Positions 23,976 through 34,668 of a stretch of 64,000 nt of DNA are shown one piece after another; the stretch's first letter is position 1, and each line of letters opens with the position of its first letter. Under the pieces are notes generated by a model, which was not told the DNA's origin, searched no databases, and was given only the letters and a program-made list of their open reading frames with translations. The stretch spans positions 3,107,501-3,171,500 of the forward strand of contig CAJFCJ010000001.1 of NCBI GenBank assembly GCA_904063045.1, in the 5' to 3' direction. Source of the stretch: Dimorphilus gyrociliatus. Taxonomy: Eukaryota > Annelida > Polychaeta > Dinophilidae. The translations under genes and the position numbers were made by a program.

Positions 23976-24531
23976 ATGACGACACCAGTTCAAATTTACG
24001 TAGAATTTTGGTAAGGTGTTAACTTCAATGTCTATTAATCCAAAATTATTATAAATTATTAAATATCATAATGTAGAATAATTAGAATCCGTAATCTCTG
24101 TTTATTTGCAGTGGTGCATGAGGTTATAGTTCGATCTTTCGAGATCTAAAGCAGAAAATAAAGAGAAAGGTTGAAAATGTTGAAATTGATGGAAGTGTTG
24201 GCCGTAGATGTATGAATTATATTTCTTATAATATATCTATTTTTGTTGTTGTTGCCCTATCCAATACAAGTTGTGTATAATTCTTTTTGAACACAGCTTC
24301 CTTTGAAGTAACTGTAAACAATACTTTAATATTCAGTAAGCTGAAATTAGGAGGTTTCCCTGAACATGAAAAAGTTTGTTTTATTTAATTGTCATAACGA
24401 AATACTATATATTATATATTTATTCAATATTTTCTATAAAGGTTGTCGAAGTTATTTCTAGGGTAAACCAAGGTTATCCACCGGAAGTTATTGAAGATTG
24501 CCAAAAAAGTTCATCATGCCTAATCTTATAA
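23976..24531 (+). CDS. MIEN1: SelW/Rdx-family selenoprotein, MIEN1-like, with CAAX box
   Basis: Four exons, 23976-24010, 24112-24209, 24297-24373 and 24442-24531, join in frame to a 99-aa protein if the in-frame TGA at 24119-24121 is read as selenocysteine. The redox motif is C12-G-A-U15 followed by GY, identical in layout to the CxxU of selenoprotein W. Downstream, SSFEVTVNNTLIFSKL and GGFPEHEK match the FEV/I-V-G-L-FSKL...GGFP core of the MIEN1 (C35/Rdx12) branch. The protein ends in CLIL, a CAAX prenylation box like that of MIEN1. The family has a thioredoxin-like fold with redox roles; prenylated MIEN1 acts at the inner plasma membrane. A SECIS-like hairpin lies 3'. Splice sites are all GT-AG with frame continuity, supporting a real gene. 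The TGA makes ordinary ORF callers break it. Confidence 0.88.
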
Positions 24532-24548
24532 ACATTGAAAAAAGGAGC

Positions 24549-24579
24549 ATCAACAACAACAACAACAATAACAACAACC
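24549..24579 (+). repeat. (CAA)n tract in selenoprotein 3' region
   Basis: Imperfect CAA/ACAACAAC repeat just after the stop codon of the selenoprotein gene. Confidence 0.85.
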
Positions 24580-24623
24580 TCTATAAACTATACAAGCCTA
24601 TTGATAGTAGAATAATATTAAAT

Positions 24624-24704
24624 CTATTGAAAAGCTATATATATGACGTAATATATTTAAACTAAGGAGGATATATTACCGATGGTTTCTTGTTTTGTCA
24701 ATAG
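24624..24704 (+). promoter_or_regulatory. SECIS-like element
   Basis: About 90 bases after the selenoprotein stop codon. The 5' quartet TGAC (24644-24647, within ATGAC) is followed by a perfect 9-bp helix, GTAATATAT (24648-24656) pairing with ATATATTAC (24671-24679). The 3' quartet is CGAT (24680-24683). The apical loop begins TTAAA, placing unpaired AAA (24659-24661) 11 bases after the quartet, as expected of eukaryotic SECIS elements. The outer stem is supported by CTATTGA (24624-24630) pairing with TCAATAG (24698-24704). Tandem G.A pairs form in the quartet. Seen by hand folding only. Confidence 0.8.
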
Positions 24705-25573
24705 ATTTATAATTATTCGAAATATAATAAACTACTGTATAATACATAAAGTAAAGGCTTATAAATAAATATATACAGTATATCTGTATTAAACCTATAT
24801 GTATTTCTAGTAGTTAAAACACTTTACTTGTTCTTTTAGAAGTATTTCTTTCATTGAATGATTTATATATAAAAGATATCGATGCTTAGATAAGCTTAAT
24901 ATAAATTTAAACCAATAGCTTTCTTCTTCTTCTCTTCCCCAACCATTTCACTTTTCTTAAGTTTTATGTATTGATATACGTTTCTATCAGAGTCTACTAT
25001 TGGCTTTTAGTATAAATAAAATGTCTAAATAAAGAATTTTTTATACTACTCAATCTATAATAGTTCCATTACCGTCCACTTTGATCGATTCTCTGCAATC
25101 TTCTACTAGTAGAGTGAGAGTATATTTTATTATTTAAAGCATCTTCTCTAATAGTATTAATATTAATGAAAGACGTAAGGAATTTAATATTTTCATATTA
25201 AAGGTTTATTTGACTCCGGAAAGGATAAAATCTATAATTACTAAGGTTTTAATCTATGTGCAAAAGGACTATTTACAAACATTATTATAGACAGATAAAA
25301 ACATTTATTATTAAATCCCATAATGCAACATATAATATAATTACACTATTATCTATAGGTATACAGAATAACATGTTAATATTTCATTGTGTATTTACAA
25401 GTTAATGTAAAAAGAGTTTAGTAGCGTTGATACTTCTCTAATAATTGTTGTCTTTGTTTTATCTTTATCTCACTTAAAGGAAAACGAAAGACTGTTACTG
25501 TTTTATTCGTTAAATATCTCTAAAAACATTATTAAAATGAAAGAATAAAAGAAATGATTTATAAGAAAGCAGA
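24705..25573. other. Convergent intergenic region
   Basis: Between the selenoprotein and the first P450, which point towards each other. AT-rich, with AATAAA-type signals near 24760; no coding signal. Confidence 0.5.
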
Positions 25574-27331
25574 TTATCTCACGGAGAGTTTTACGTAAAA
25601 TTTTCCTGGATTAGTAACAAGTTCAGAGTTCCATTTTTCAGGTTCATAAGTTATTTTACTATTTTCTTCGTGATCAATAGCAACGATATTAAATTTTTGT
25701 AATAGATATACTATTATCAAAAACATACGATGATCGGCGAATTTCTTTCCAGGACAAACTCGACGTCCAGCGCCAAATGCAAAAATACTTCAATAATAAA
25801 GAAAGAATAAGATAAGATTGCAAGATAAAACTTGACTTTATATTTTAAATAACTTACTATTTTCTACATCCTTCTTGGTGTTCTAGGAGAGAGCCATCTT
25901 CTTTAAGGAATCTTTCTGGTCGAAAGTTTTGTGGATCTCCCCAAAATTTTTCATTTTTATGAACAGCGGCAACATTTACAAATATGCTAGTATCTCTCGG
26001 AATACGATAGCCCATAAGGTTCGTATCTACAACTGCTTTATGAGGTAAGAGAAGAGGAATATGACTTATCCATCTCAAAACCTCAAGAATTGTTGCTGAT
26101 GTAAAAGGCATTCTTGCCTTATCAGAATAAGTTGGAGATTTTGAAAATCCAATAACTGTCTTAATTTCTTCTAAAACCTTCTCCTTTACACCTGGATATT
26201 TGATAATTAATGCAAAAAACATTTGAAGAACTACTGTAGAAGTTTCGAAACCTTTTAAAAGAGAAAAGTAATAAGATTATGCTTAAATTTGTATTGGAAA
26301 TATTCAAGATTCGAATTAAATTACCTCCAGCTATTGTATCTAAGATAATTACAAATATTTCATCCTTATCAAGAATCTCTCCAGAGTCTCTTACAAGTGC
26401 GTTGTGGAATCCATTTTTATCCGTAGAATCTTTATTAACCTAATTAATAGTCTTTAATTTAGTATATATTCCCTGTAGATTGATATTGAACTATTTTACA
26501 TCGTATTCCTTCAATAGGTCTAACAAAATCTCATCGCGCTTATTGATTGCCTTCTTAAATTCCTTAAATTTTTTCGATTGATAAATCATTTTCATCCATG
26601 GGAGAACATTATAAATTTGTAATTCAGTATCGTATAAATATTTCACTATAATGTCGAAATAATTTCGCAATTCTTTCAATTTCTCATCTTTCAACGGTAC
26701 TCTTTGCCCAATTATCTGAAAGTCAATGAACAGGCTTTTTCATGGAATATACAGTTTACACTCTTACCATTGAAACAATTATATCAAATGTAACATTTGA
26801 AAAAAATTGTCTTAATTCAATTCTTTGACTGTTCAAGAGAATCTCATTTGAATAATCTTCAAGGATATCTAATACACTCCTTTCAACATTTAGTTCTGCT
26901 ATAGTTGTATGTTTAACATATTTCATAAACAGTTTCTTTTTGTATATTAATCTTTCGTTGAAATCTGCTAAAGCAATACCTTTTCCTCCATGAGATATCA
27001 TTGAAAGTAATTCAGTTTTTGGTCGTCCAGAAAATTCATAGCTTTTATTAATAAGAATATCGCGAATTCCATCATAATTACTTACAATCACTATCGATTC
27101 ACCAAGAAGATTTAGTTGATAGATTCCATCGTCGGAAGATTTACACCATTCCGTTAATTGTTGAATATATTTCTTAGATTCAATTGAAAATAAATGGCCA
27201 AATATTGGAATTTCGAAAGCTTTGCATTTAGGTATTTTGGTATTAGGTAAAAGATATAAAATGGCAAATATAAATATTGAGATAATTAGTATAAAACATA
27301 AAAATTCAACTAAGGATGTTAATAAATTCAT
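25574..27331 (-). CDS. Cytochrome P450, CYP2-clan-like (gene A)
   Basis: Five exons, 27331-26768, 26715-26500, 26439-26325, 26251-25858 and 25787-25574, join in frame to 500 aa. The N-terminus has a membrane anchor (residues about 10-31) and then the ER-type PIFGHLFSI segment. The I-helix motif is AGGFETS, with acid-Thr present. The K-helix ExxR is EVLR, the PERF motif is FRPERF, and the haem loop FAFGAGRRVCPGK places the ligand Cys at about residue 441. All catalytic landmarks are intact. A microsomal monooxygenase of lipophilic substrates is expected; the substrate is unknown. Exon sizes and phases (564, 216, 115, 394, 214) almost match those of the three other P450s here, showing tandem duplication. 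Confidence 0.92.
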
Positions 27332-27594
27332 TTAGATTTATTTGCTGTATTGAAATTTCTTAAATCAATAAATGATATTTAAATTTATTTTAAATAATTT
27401 CGTTATCATTTATCTTCGTTATTAAAGTCGTTTTAAGTTCAATTTCAACGTTTATGCTTGTTTTAAATGATATATAATCCACCTGTACCTTATTACATAA
27501 AACAAATGTACATAGTGTAGTCTTTGAGTTATAAGAAGATACATTTAAAAAATGTATACATAAGTACTATCAACGTTGAATAGGTCTATCTTTT

Positions 27595-29552
27595 TTAATA
27601 ATAATATTGGTAAATAAAGGAATAGATTGCATATATAATTTGGTTCATTTTCTCGTAAGATGTATCCGACAAAGTTGTTGATACTTCGCATATCTCTTTT
27701 GTATCTGGCCAACTTTTCATTTGATCCATTATTAAAAGTTTGCTAATCTTCCCGTCTGAACAGTGAAAATCACATCTATTATGTCTGTTCACTAACGATT
27801 CATTGTTGAACTGCAATTTACATTTTATATATTTGTTTAATCCACATTTGTCATCATTCTGCTTGTATACATCCAAGTCGTTGCATAAAGACCTTGATCG
27901 ACGATTTCTAATCCAAACTCTAACTTTCATTAAACTATAAAAGATTTTCGTGATATTAATCATATTATAATTCGTTTCATAGGAACATGACTCCAAATTA
28001 TTATCAACAATTGCATCATTACTGGATAGCAAATAGTCAGGATACGATTCGCAAAGTAAATTATGAACTGACAGAGAAATAGAGTTAATCGACGAGGAAT
28101 TCCTTTATTTTGCGACGCATATTTTATGAAGAGTTAAATTATTTGTAATTTGATTAAAATAGCTTGAAAAAGTATCGTTTTCTCTACCAATACAAGAACA
28201 ATTCGTTTCGTCGTATCAGTATTTTGAATATCTAATGTAATACGATTTCTAAATGTTAGAGAAACATTCAGATTCCTTGAAAGTGTACTGGAGCATCTAA
28301 TATTAAATTTTTGATAGCAAAAAACAGCATTTAGTTTAATAGAGTTTTCTGTTGACAAATAGCCAGGTGAACTTTTTGTTTAAAAGTTGAAAATATGAAA
28401 AAAAGAAACAATGAATAAATTAATTCATTTAATAATAGAGTTAATTAATAGTAAATAAAGAAACTCATACTTTTCTCTATCCAATAACTTTGAGACTGTA
28501 CAGTGTTCTGTAGATTTTGGTTGGTATTCATTTAAACGACTATCTTTATCGGGAGCTAAATTCTCAGATATGATTCTAGCAAGTTTTTGACACTGTATCA
28601 TCTTTACTTTAGGAACGTAGGCGAAACATTTTATTTCATAAATTCCAACGAATCTCTTTTCCAGTTTATTTATTAAAAAGTTCAAATATTTGGTCTGCGT
28701 TTCAGTGGAAATAATTGTCAAATTACCATTCTTGTTCAATTGCATTTCTATGGGAGGACCTTCGTTTAGAATATTGATTGTATCTATTTCGTTTTCTTGA
28801 GGTTGATTTAAACTAATTTCTCTTATAATGTATCTTTTAAAAAATAGAACTTCAATAAATATGCCACGTTCATTTGTTGTTGATGGCTCCCACATATCGT
28901 CTTGTAAGAGTATTGAATCTTTAAAAGCAAATTTACAATTTCCACTTGACGATTTGCACGTTGAACCACTTTCTGTTCTTGCAACATCCACTAATGACGC
29001 TTCTTCAGTCCCATAGATATATACATTGCTCAATAAAGAATCGTTTGAATATTTACTCCATTCGTTGCAGGAGGAGTATACTTTGGGACTGGTGAAAATC
29101 TACCATTCTCCAATTTCCAGATTAGGATATGAAGTATTTTCGATTGTAATGTCAATACTATTTGAAAGAATAGGTTCTTTAATAGGAATATCATTCCAAC
29201 CATAAACATAATCATGAATGATTGAGAGGCTATTTTCGGATTTGATGGTAATATTCAATTTTTCTGGAAGAGATCGAAGTTTTAATATTCGAAGTCTTCT
29301 TATTTTGTTCTTATGATGATATGGAGAATTAAAATTTATATATACATTGTTGATAAGTATATCTTCTTTATTCTTATAAGATTGAATCAATCCATCATGA
29401 ACATTTCTACGTTGATGTCCCCCTACAAACTTTGAACTACTCAATAGTGGTGAAAATTCATCATCCATAAGATTTAAATAGACTTCTTCATATGCATGTA
29501 TGTATAGTGTAAAATTTAATAGATAAAAGATGACTATCGTATCAGGTAGCAT
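27595..29552 (-). pseudogene. Broken copy of the secreted two-part protein
   Basis: Same order of segments as the intact gene at 21602-23490, starting with a signal peptide at 29552 (MLPDTIVIFYLLNFTLYIHA). Relative to that copy there are three lesions. An in-frame TAG at 29100-29102 breaks the region equivalent to EIGEFQMFT; coding similarity continues beyond it (VYSSCNEWSKYSN against VFSSCFEWSKNTN). A frameshift falls around 28200-28260, before TNCSCIGRENDTF. An in-frame TAA at 28105-28107 interrupts sequence that again continues (LCESYPDYLLSSNDAIVD). The intron position and phase are conserved (donor about 28470, acceptor about 28373). Multiple lesions with retained similarity indicate recent pseudogenisation; sequencing error cannot account easily for all three. 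Confidence 0.72.
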
Positions 29553-30109
29553 TTTTTTATCTAAGAGAGTTCCGATCGAAGAGAAACTTGATAAAGTAAT
29601 AAGGTGTTTAGAAATGATATTTTAATATTTTACTCTTTATCATATTAATTATGTATATCTTTCTTTTGGCTATTCTTTTATTCAAGGTTAAAGTTATTTA
29701 TAAACATATGGGAAGAACATTGATACTATAAAAAGAAAAGAATGATATTGTATTTCTATTTTACTTGAAACATAACGATACAAAAATTGAATATAAAAGT
29801 GAAAGAAAAATTCAATTTAGAAGTTGAATATAAAGTAATTTAACTTAATAATTAATAATGGAGCAAGATTAATTATGAAACACTTTTTCGGTCCTTTTTA
29901 AACAATAAATTTAAAAAGTTATATCTATTCTGTAGCAATTGTTTCTAATATTGTAACAAATGCTGTATAGAGTCAATATTATGCATTCATTTGTTTTAAT
30001 TCTATGATTATCATTAATTATTATACATTGAACATCTCTAAGTGCGTTATAAATGATAGAAATGTTTTAAAAAATGATCTAATTTAACGTAATATTTGTT
30101 ATGATCTGA
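29553..30109. other. Intergenic, no gene seen
   Basis: AT-rich spacer between the two decayed gene copies. No open frame or motif recognised. Confidence 0.5.
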
Positions 30110-30445
30110 GGGGAATTTTGTATGAAAATTTCCAAGTATAACAACTAGATTAAAGTTTCATTTTCCTTCTTTGATGTTTTTTACTTAGGTTTACTATTAT
30201 CTTTATTATCAATAGCATTTAGTATATGTTAACTCCTTTCCCCGGATATACTCGACATCCAGTACCGAAGGTGAAAGAGATACTGGTTACTTTCTGTTCT
30301 CTTTTTTTCTTGCATATAACAACAGAAGACAGCCGTCAACTTCCCTGGTGGAAAATTTTGAGGATCACCCCAAATCTTTCCATATCTATGGACAGCTCCA
30401 TCATAAATACAAATATCTGAACCTCGTTTTAGTAATAGCTAATAC
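30110..30445 (-). pseudogene. Cytochrome P450 3' fragment
   Basis: Reverse-strand translation gives recognisable P450 pieces in order: LLKRGSDICIYDGAVHRYGK, then IWGDPQNFPPGK (matching the WGDPQNFRPERF region of the neighbours), then FGTGCRVYPGKG (haem loop, with Tyr where the Cys ligand should be). These are followed by NAIDNKDNSKPK (compare VAIDHEENSKITYEP) and, after a TGA in place of the usual Trp codon, NFNLVVILGNFHTKF (compare WNFDLDLRPGKFYAKF). No upstream exons fit before the next gene ends at 30544, so only the last part remains. Stops and shifts between the pieces show it is dead. Confidence 0.8.
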
Positions 30446-30543
30446 AACTACTATTGTAAACATTATCTACATTATCTTATTCTTTCAGATATAAAACTAA
30501 TATTCTCTTCTTTATCTATCATTTTAGATGATTATTATGACTT

Positions 30544-32267
30544 TTATAAAAAATTAACAAAGAATTTTCCTGGTTTTAACACCAGATCAAAGTCCCATTT
30601 GTCTGGTTCATATATTAATGTATCGTTCTCTTCGTGGTCTTTTGATACAATAGTAAATCTGTGCAGTAAGTATACCATTGCCAAAAGTATTTCTTGCTGA
30701 ATTTCAGGATAAGATCGATGTCCAGCGTCAAAAGGTAGAAAACTGTGTTTGATTGTTTATTAATAAAAGATAAAAGAAAGAAATAGAAATTAATTTACAA
30801 TTTTCGACATCCTTCTCCCAGGGAAAGGAGAGTTCCATCATCTCTAAGGAATCTTTCGGGTCGAAAACAATTCGGATCTCCCCAAAGTTCTTCATTTTTA
30901 TTTATAGCCCCAATGTTTACAATAACAATAGTATCCTTTTTAATAGGATATCCTCCTAGTGTAGTGTTAGTTGTTGTTTTATGAGGTAATGATACTGGTA
31001 CATGATTTATCCATCTTATAACTTCAAACACTACTGCATTAAAGTATGACATTCTATCTCTTTCATTATAATTTGGAATGTTATTAGTGCCAATAATCTC
31101 ACTAATTTCATCAGATACTTTTTTATAAACATCAGGATATTTTAACATTAATGCAAAGAACATTTGAAAAACAACCCAAGAAGTTAGATAACCTAAAACG
31201 TAATTTAACTTGTTATTAATAATTTCACTCTTCTATAATTCTATACCTTTAGATATTGCATCAAAAATCAGCATGAACCTTTCAGAGTTATCTTCGTATG
31301 ATCCTGTAAATATTTCATCGTGTTTCTTACCCTAGTTGAATAATATTTAAATATGATATAATTAGAATATAAATGAATTTTTTGGCTTTATCAACCGAAA
31401 TTGTAAAAACGTACTTTATATTTCTTAAGTAAACTAATTAGTGATTTATCTCTTTGGTGTGTAAACTTTATCATTTTCTTCATACTTTGCGTTGCATAAA
31501 TATTATATAACCATGGAAATTTATTATATGGTATAAGTGTAACATCCATGAATAAATGACCAAGTTCAGTTATAGATTCTTTTAACTGAATAGCTTCTTC
31601 GTCATTTATATCGATTCTCCTGCCAAACATCTTTTTTTTATCAAGTAAAAAAGGATAACTTATTAATAGAAAGCAATCAATTTATACATACACTAGCCAT
31701 TACGATATCAAAAGTAAGATTTTGAAATAGCATTGACGTTTCCACTGCTTTATTTTGACATAGAAATTCATTCGAATAATCGTCTAAAATATCTAAAGTT
31801 AAATTTCTTATTTCTGCAATAAATTCATTATTGTCGTTATATTTAAAATTTTTATTGATTAAATTCTTTGAATGTTGAAAATTTTCATCGATATTGATTT
31901 CTATCGATAATTTATTCATAAATTGTTGAGGACTTTCAACAAACAAGTCTCTTCTTGTTACGAGCACTTCTCTAGCATCTTCGTAACTACATATAATAGT
32001 ATACTCTTTGCCAAAGATGTTTATGATAAATTCATTTTTCGCTAATAATTTCCACCATGCTGTCAATTGCCTATGAAATTTTTCATAATCAATAGCAAAT
32101 ATATGTCCAAATATTGGATATTCAATTTCGGGACATCTAGGTAGTGCACTTTTTGATTTAAAGATGAAAAAATACACAGCGAATACCGATACTATAAGCA
32201 AAATAAAGTCAAAAATATCGACATTTAATACATCGTACTCCATTTCTAGTGTTAAATATGGCAACAT
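30544..32267 (-). CDS. Cytochrome P450 lacking the haem-ligand cysteine (gene B)
   Basis: Five exons, 32267-31692, 31630-31415, 31331-31247, 31192-30799 and 30742-30544, join in frame to 489 aa with no stop or shift. The fold landmarks remain: membrane anchor, PIFGHIFAI, K-helix EVIR and FRPERF. The haem loop reads FLPFDAGHRSYPEI: the invariant Cys is Tyr (residue 435, codon at 30709-30711), the first Gly is Asp and the last Gly is Glu. The I-helix reads DAISKGYLTSW, without the acid-Thr pair. It therefore cannot act as a normal monooxygenase. Either it is a pseudogene with the frame still open or a neofunctionalised haem-less protein. Exon 3 is shorter (85) than in its paralogues. Confidence 0.85.
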
Positions 32268-32491
32268 ATATTTTTCAATACTATATTGTAGTTCTATTTG
32301 TTATTCATTCTATTTAAAAATGAATGTTGAAAGAAAAAGAACAATTTTTATCTTTTACCATTTCTTTATGATCAACTAAAGAAATATCGAATCTTGATAA
32401 AAAGACAAGTGTCCTCAGAAACAGTCGTAACCTAGAGAACATCCTAGTTTGACTTTGACAGGATTTGATAAGGAGAACGTAGAAAAACATT

Positions 32492-34229
32492 TCATTTTAG
32501 GGAAAACTTTGCGTAAAACTTGCCAGGGCGTAAATCAAGGTCAAAGTTCCATTCCTTAGGTTCATATGTTACTTTACTGTTCTCCTTATGACAAACCGAA
32601 GTTATATTGAATCTCTGCAGGAAATAAACATACATTATAAACATAACATGATTGATGAATGCTTTTCCAGGACAAGATCGACGTCCAGCACCAAATGAGA
32701 GAAAGCTGTATTTGTTTGAAAATTTAAACTTATCAACCAAAAGCAGTAAATTAAGAATAATGACTTACTATTTTCTGCATTCTTCCTCTGGCTGTAGAAG
32801 TGAGCCATCTTCCTTGAGGAACCTTTCAGGTCTAAAATTTTCCGGATCGCCCCATATATCTTTATCTTCAGTCAAACTAAGATAGTTGACGTATATGGTT
32901 GTATCTTTTTTAATAAAGTATCCCATGAGATTTGTATCTGCTACTGTTTTATGAGGTAAAAGTAGAGGAACATGATTTATCCATCTCATAACCTCAAGAA
33001 TAGTTGCGGATAAATACGGCATATTCTGTTTATCGGTAAAAGTTGGAGGTCTTGAAAATCCGATGACTTTTTCAATTTCACTTAGAACGTTATTCTTAAC
33101 ATTTTCGTGTTTTAACATTAAAGCAAAGAACATCTGTATTACTATGGACGACGTTCCATAACCTGTTTAAAAAACAAGCTTGAATATTTACGATATAGGT
33201 ATGCGTATATTAATTATAATTTAGTAAATAACCAGCTATTACGGTATCCATAACAATCATGAAGATTTCAACGTTGTCCAGATATTTTTGCGGATCACGT
33301 AAAATAGATCCGTATAAACCATCTATCTGGAAGAAGAAGAAAAAGCCTCGTTTATATTTTTCATTTGAAAGTAACTATTTAGCTACCGTATAATCTTTCA
33401 AAATCTCTTTTAATAGTCTATCTCTACCTTCTATAGCTGCAATGAGTTCTTTATACTTTTTTGAATGGTAAACGTGTTTTAACCAAGGCAGAAATTCATA
33501 TATCTCTAAATCCACATCAAATAGTAAGCGGGAAAGAGAATCATAGTGTTTCCGAAGCTGTATAAGATTTTCATCATTTAGTGATATTCTCTTTCCGAGA
33601 ATCTGTAATTCATGAAGAAGAAGAGTTTGTCTTTTATTCCATAGAGCCTATTTACTTCATCCTACCTTTGCCATTATAACGTCAAATGTGAGCTTTACAA
33701 ATAAGTCTTGTAAATTAACCTCTCGATCACCTTTCATAAATTCATTGTAATAATCGTTTAAAACTTCAAGTGTAGTGTCTTCAACTATCTTTTGTGTCAT
33801 AGAATCACTTTTCATATGCTTAATTAGCATTTTTTTTCTATATATTAACCTTTCGTCAAAATCTGACAATGCTATATCTCTTCCACCGTCTGTTGCCAAT
33901 AATAAGAGTTGTTTAAGAGGTCTTCCGGCAAATTGATCATCTCTATTTATAAGAACGTCCCGTATGCCTTTGTAATTACTTACAACAACTATTTTCTCTC
34001 CAAGAATATTTAATTGAAAGATTCCATGTTTAGATAATTTTGACCATTCAATTAATTGCCTGTGAAGTTTGTTTGCTTTTATTGAAAATAGATGACCAAC
34101 TATTGGAAAATGAAAGGCATTGCACAGAGGTACTCCCCTATTTGGCCACAGATTAACAATGACAAAAATAGTTAAAACAATGAGTAAAAGATAGAATAAG
34201 ATTTCAGTTAATGTTGATGGATAAAGCAT
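32492..34229 (-). CDS. Cytochrome P450, CYP2-clan-like (gene C)
   Basis: Five exons, 34229-33666, 33602-33387, 33326-33233, 33162-32769 and 32705-32492, join in frame to 493 aa. It has an N-terminal anchor, PIVGHLFSI, K-helix EVMR, FRPERF and an intact haem loop FLSFGAGRRSCPGK with Cys at about residue 434. The I-helix motif is AGYGTSS: the usual acidic residue before Thr is Gly, which may alter oxygen activation, though some P450s tolerate this. Closest in sequence to gene A (shared LMGY, LLLPHK and FLKEDGSLL). Expected to be an ER-membrane monooxygenase; substrate unknown. Confidence 0.92.
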
Positions 34230-34668
34230 TCTGAATCTAGGTTAATAGCTTGATTAAATCTGAAGATGCTTGCCAGTAGCAAGTTCAATACCAATGTTTG
34301 ATTTAAGACTACAGGTAGTAATAACTTATTACTTAGTTAATATTTATCAATAACCTTGACCGCCGCCATTTTATATTTATTTTGTCGTAATTTTCAATAT
34401 TGTACAGGAAAAACAAGTGTTTGTAAAGTTTTTTTTACTTAAAACTTTCAAAATATTCTATTTACACTAATAGAACAAACTTATTTTCGTATATATTAGA
34501 AAAAGAATAGGCAATTTCAATGCATTTTAGACTTTAACCCTAACTTTAGAAATTTAATGTTAAAAAGAGAAAAGTTCGATTGTGTATTTATACTATCTAT
34601 TATATAATTTCTAAGATAGGTATGTAAGAAATTATCCTTCACTGAGGGTTTTTATTAATAGTTTTATT

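Noticed and set aside
28100-29110. Idea that the stops in the copied secreted gene are removed by introns
   Set aside because: The only GT-AG pair spanning the TAG would give an intron of about 17 bases, and the intact paralogue has no intron at these points.
30226-30420. Plus-strand 64-codon frame
   Set aside because: It is the antisense of the P450 pseudogene fragment; the recognisable protein similarity is on the minus strand.
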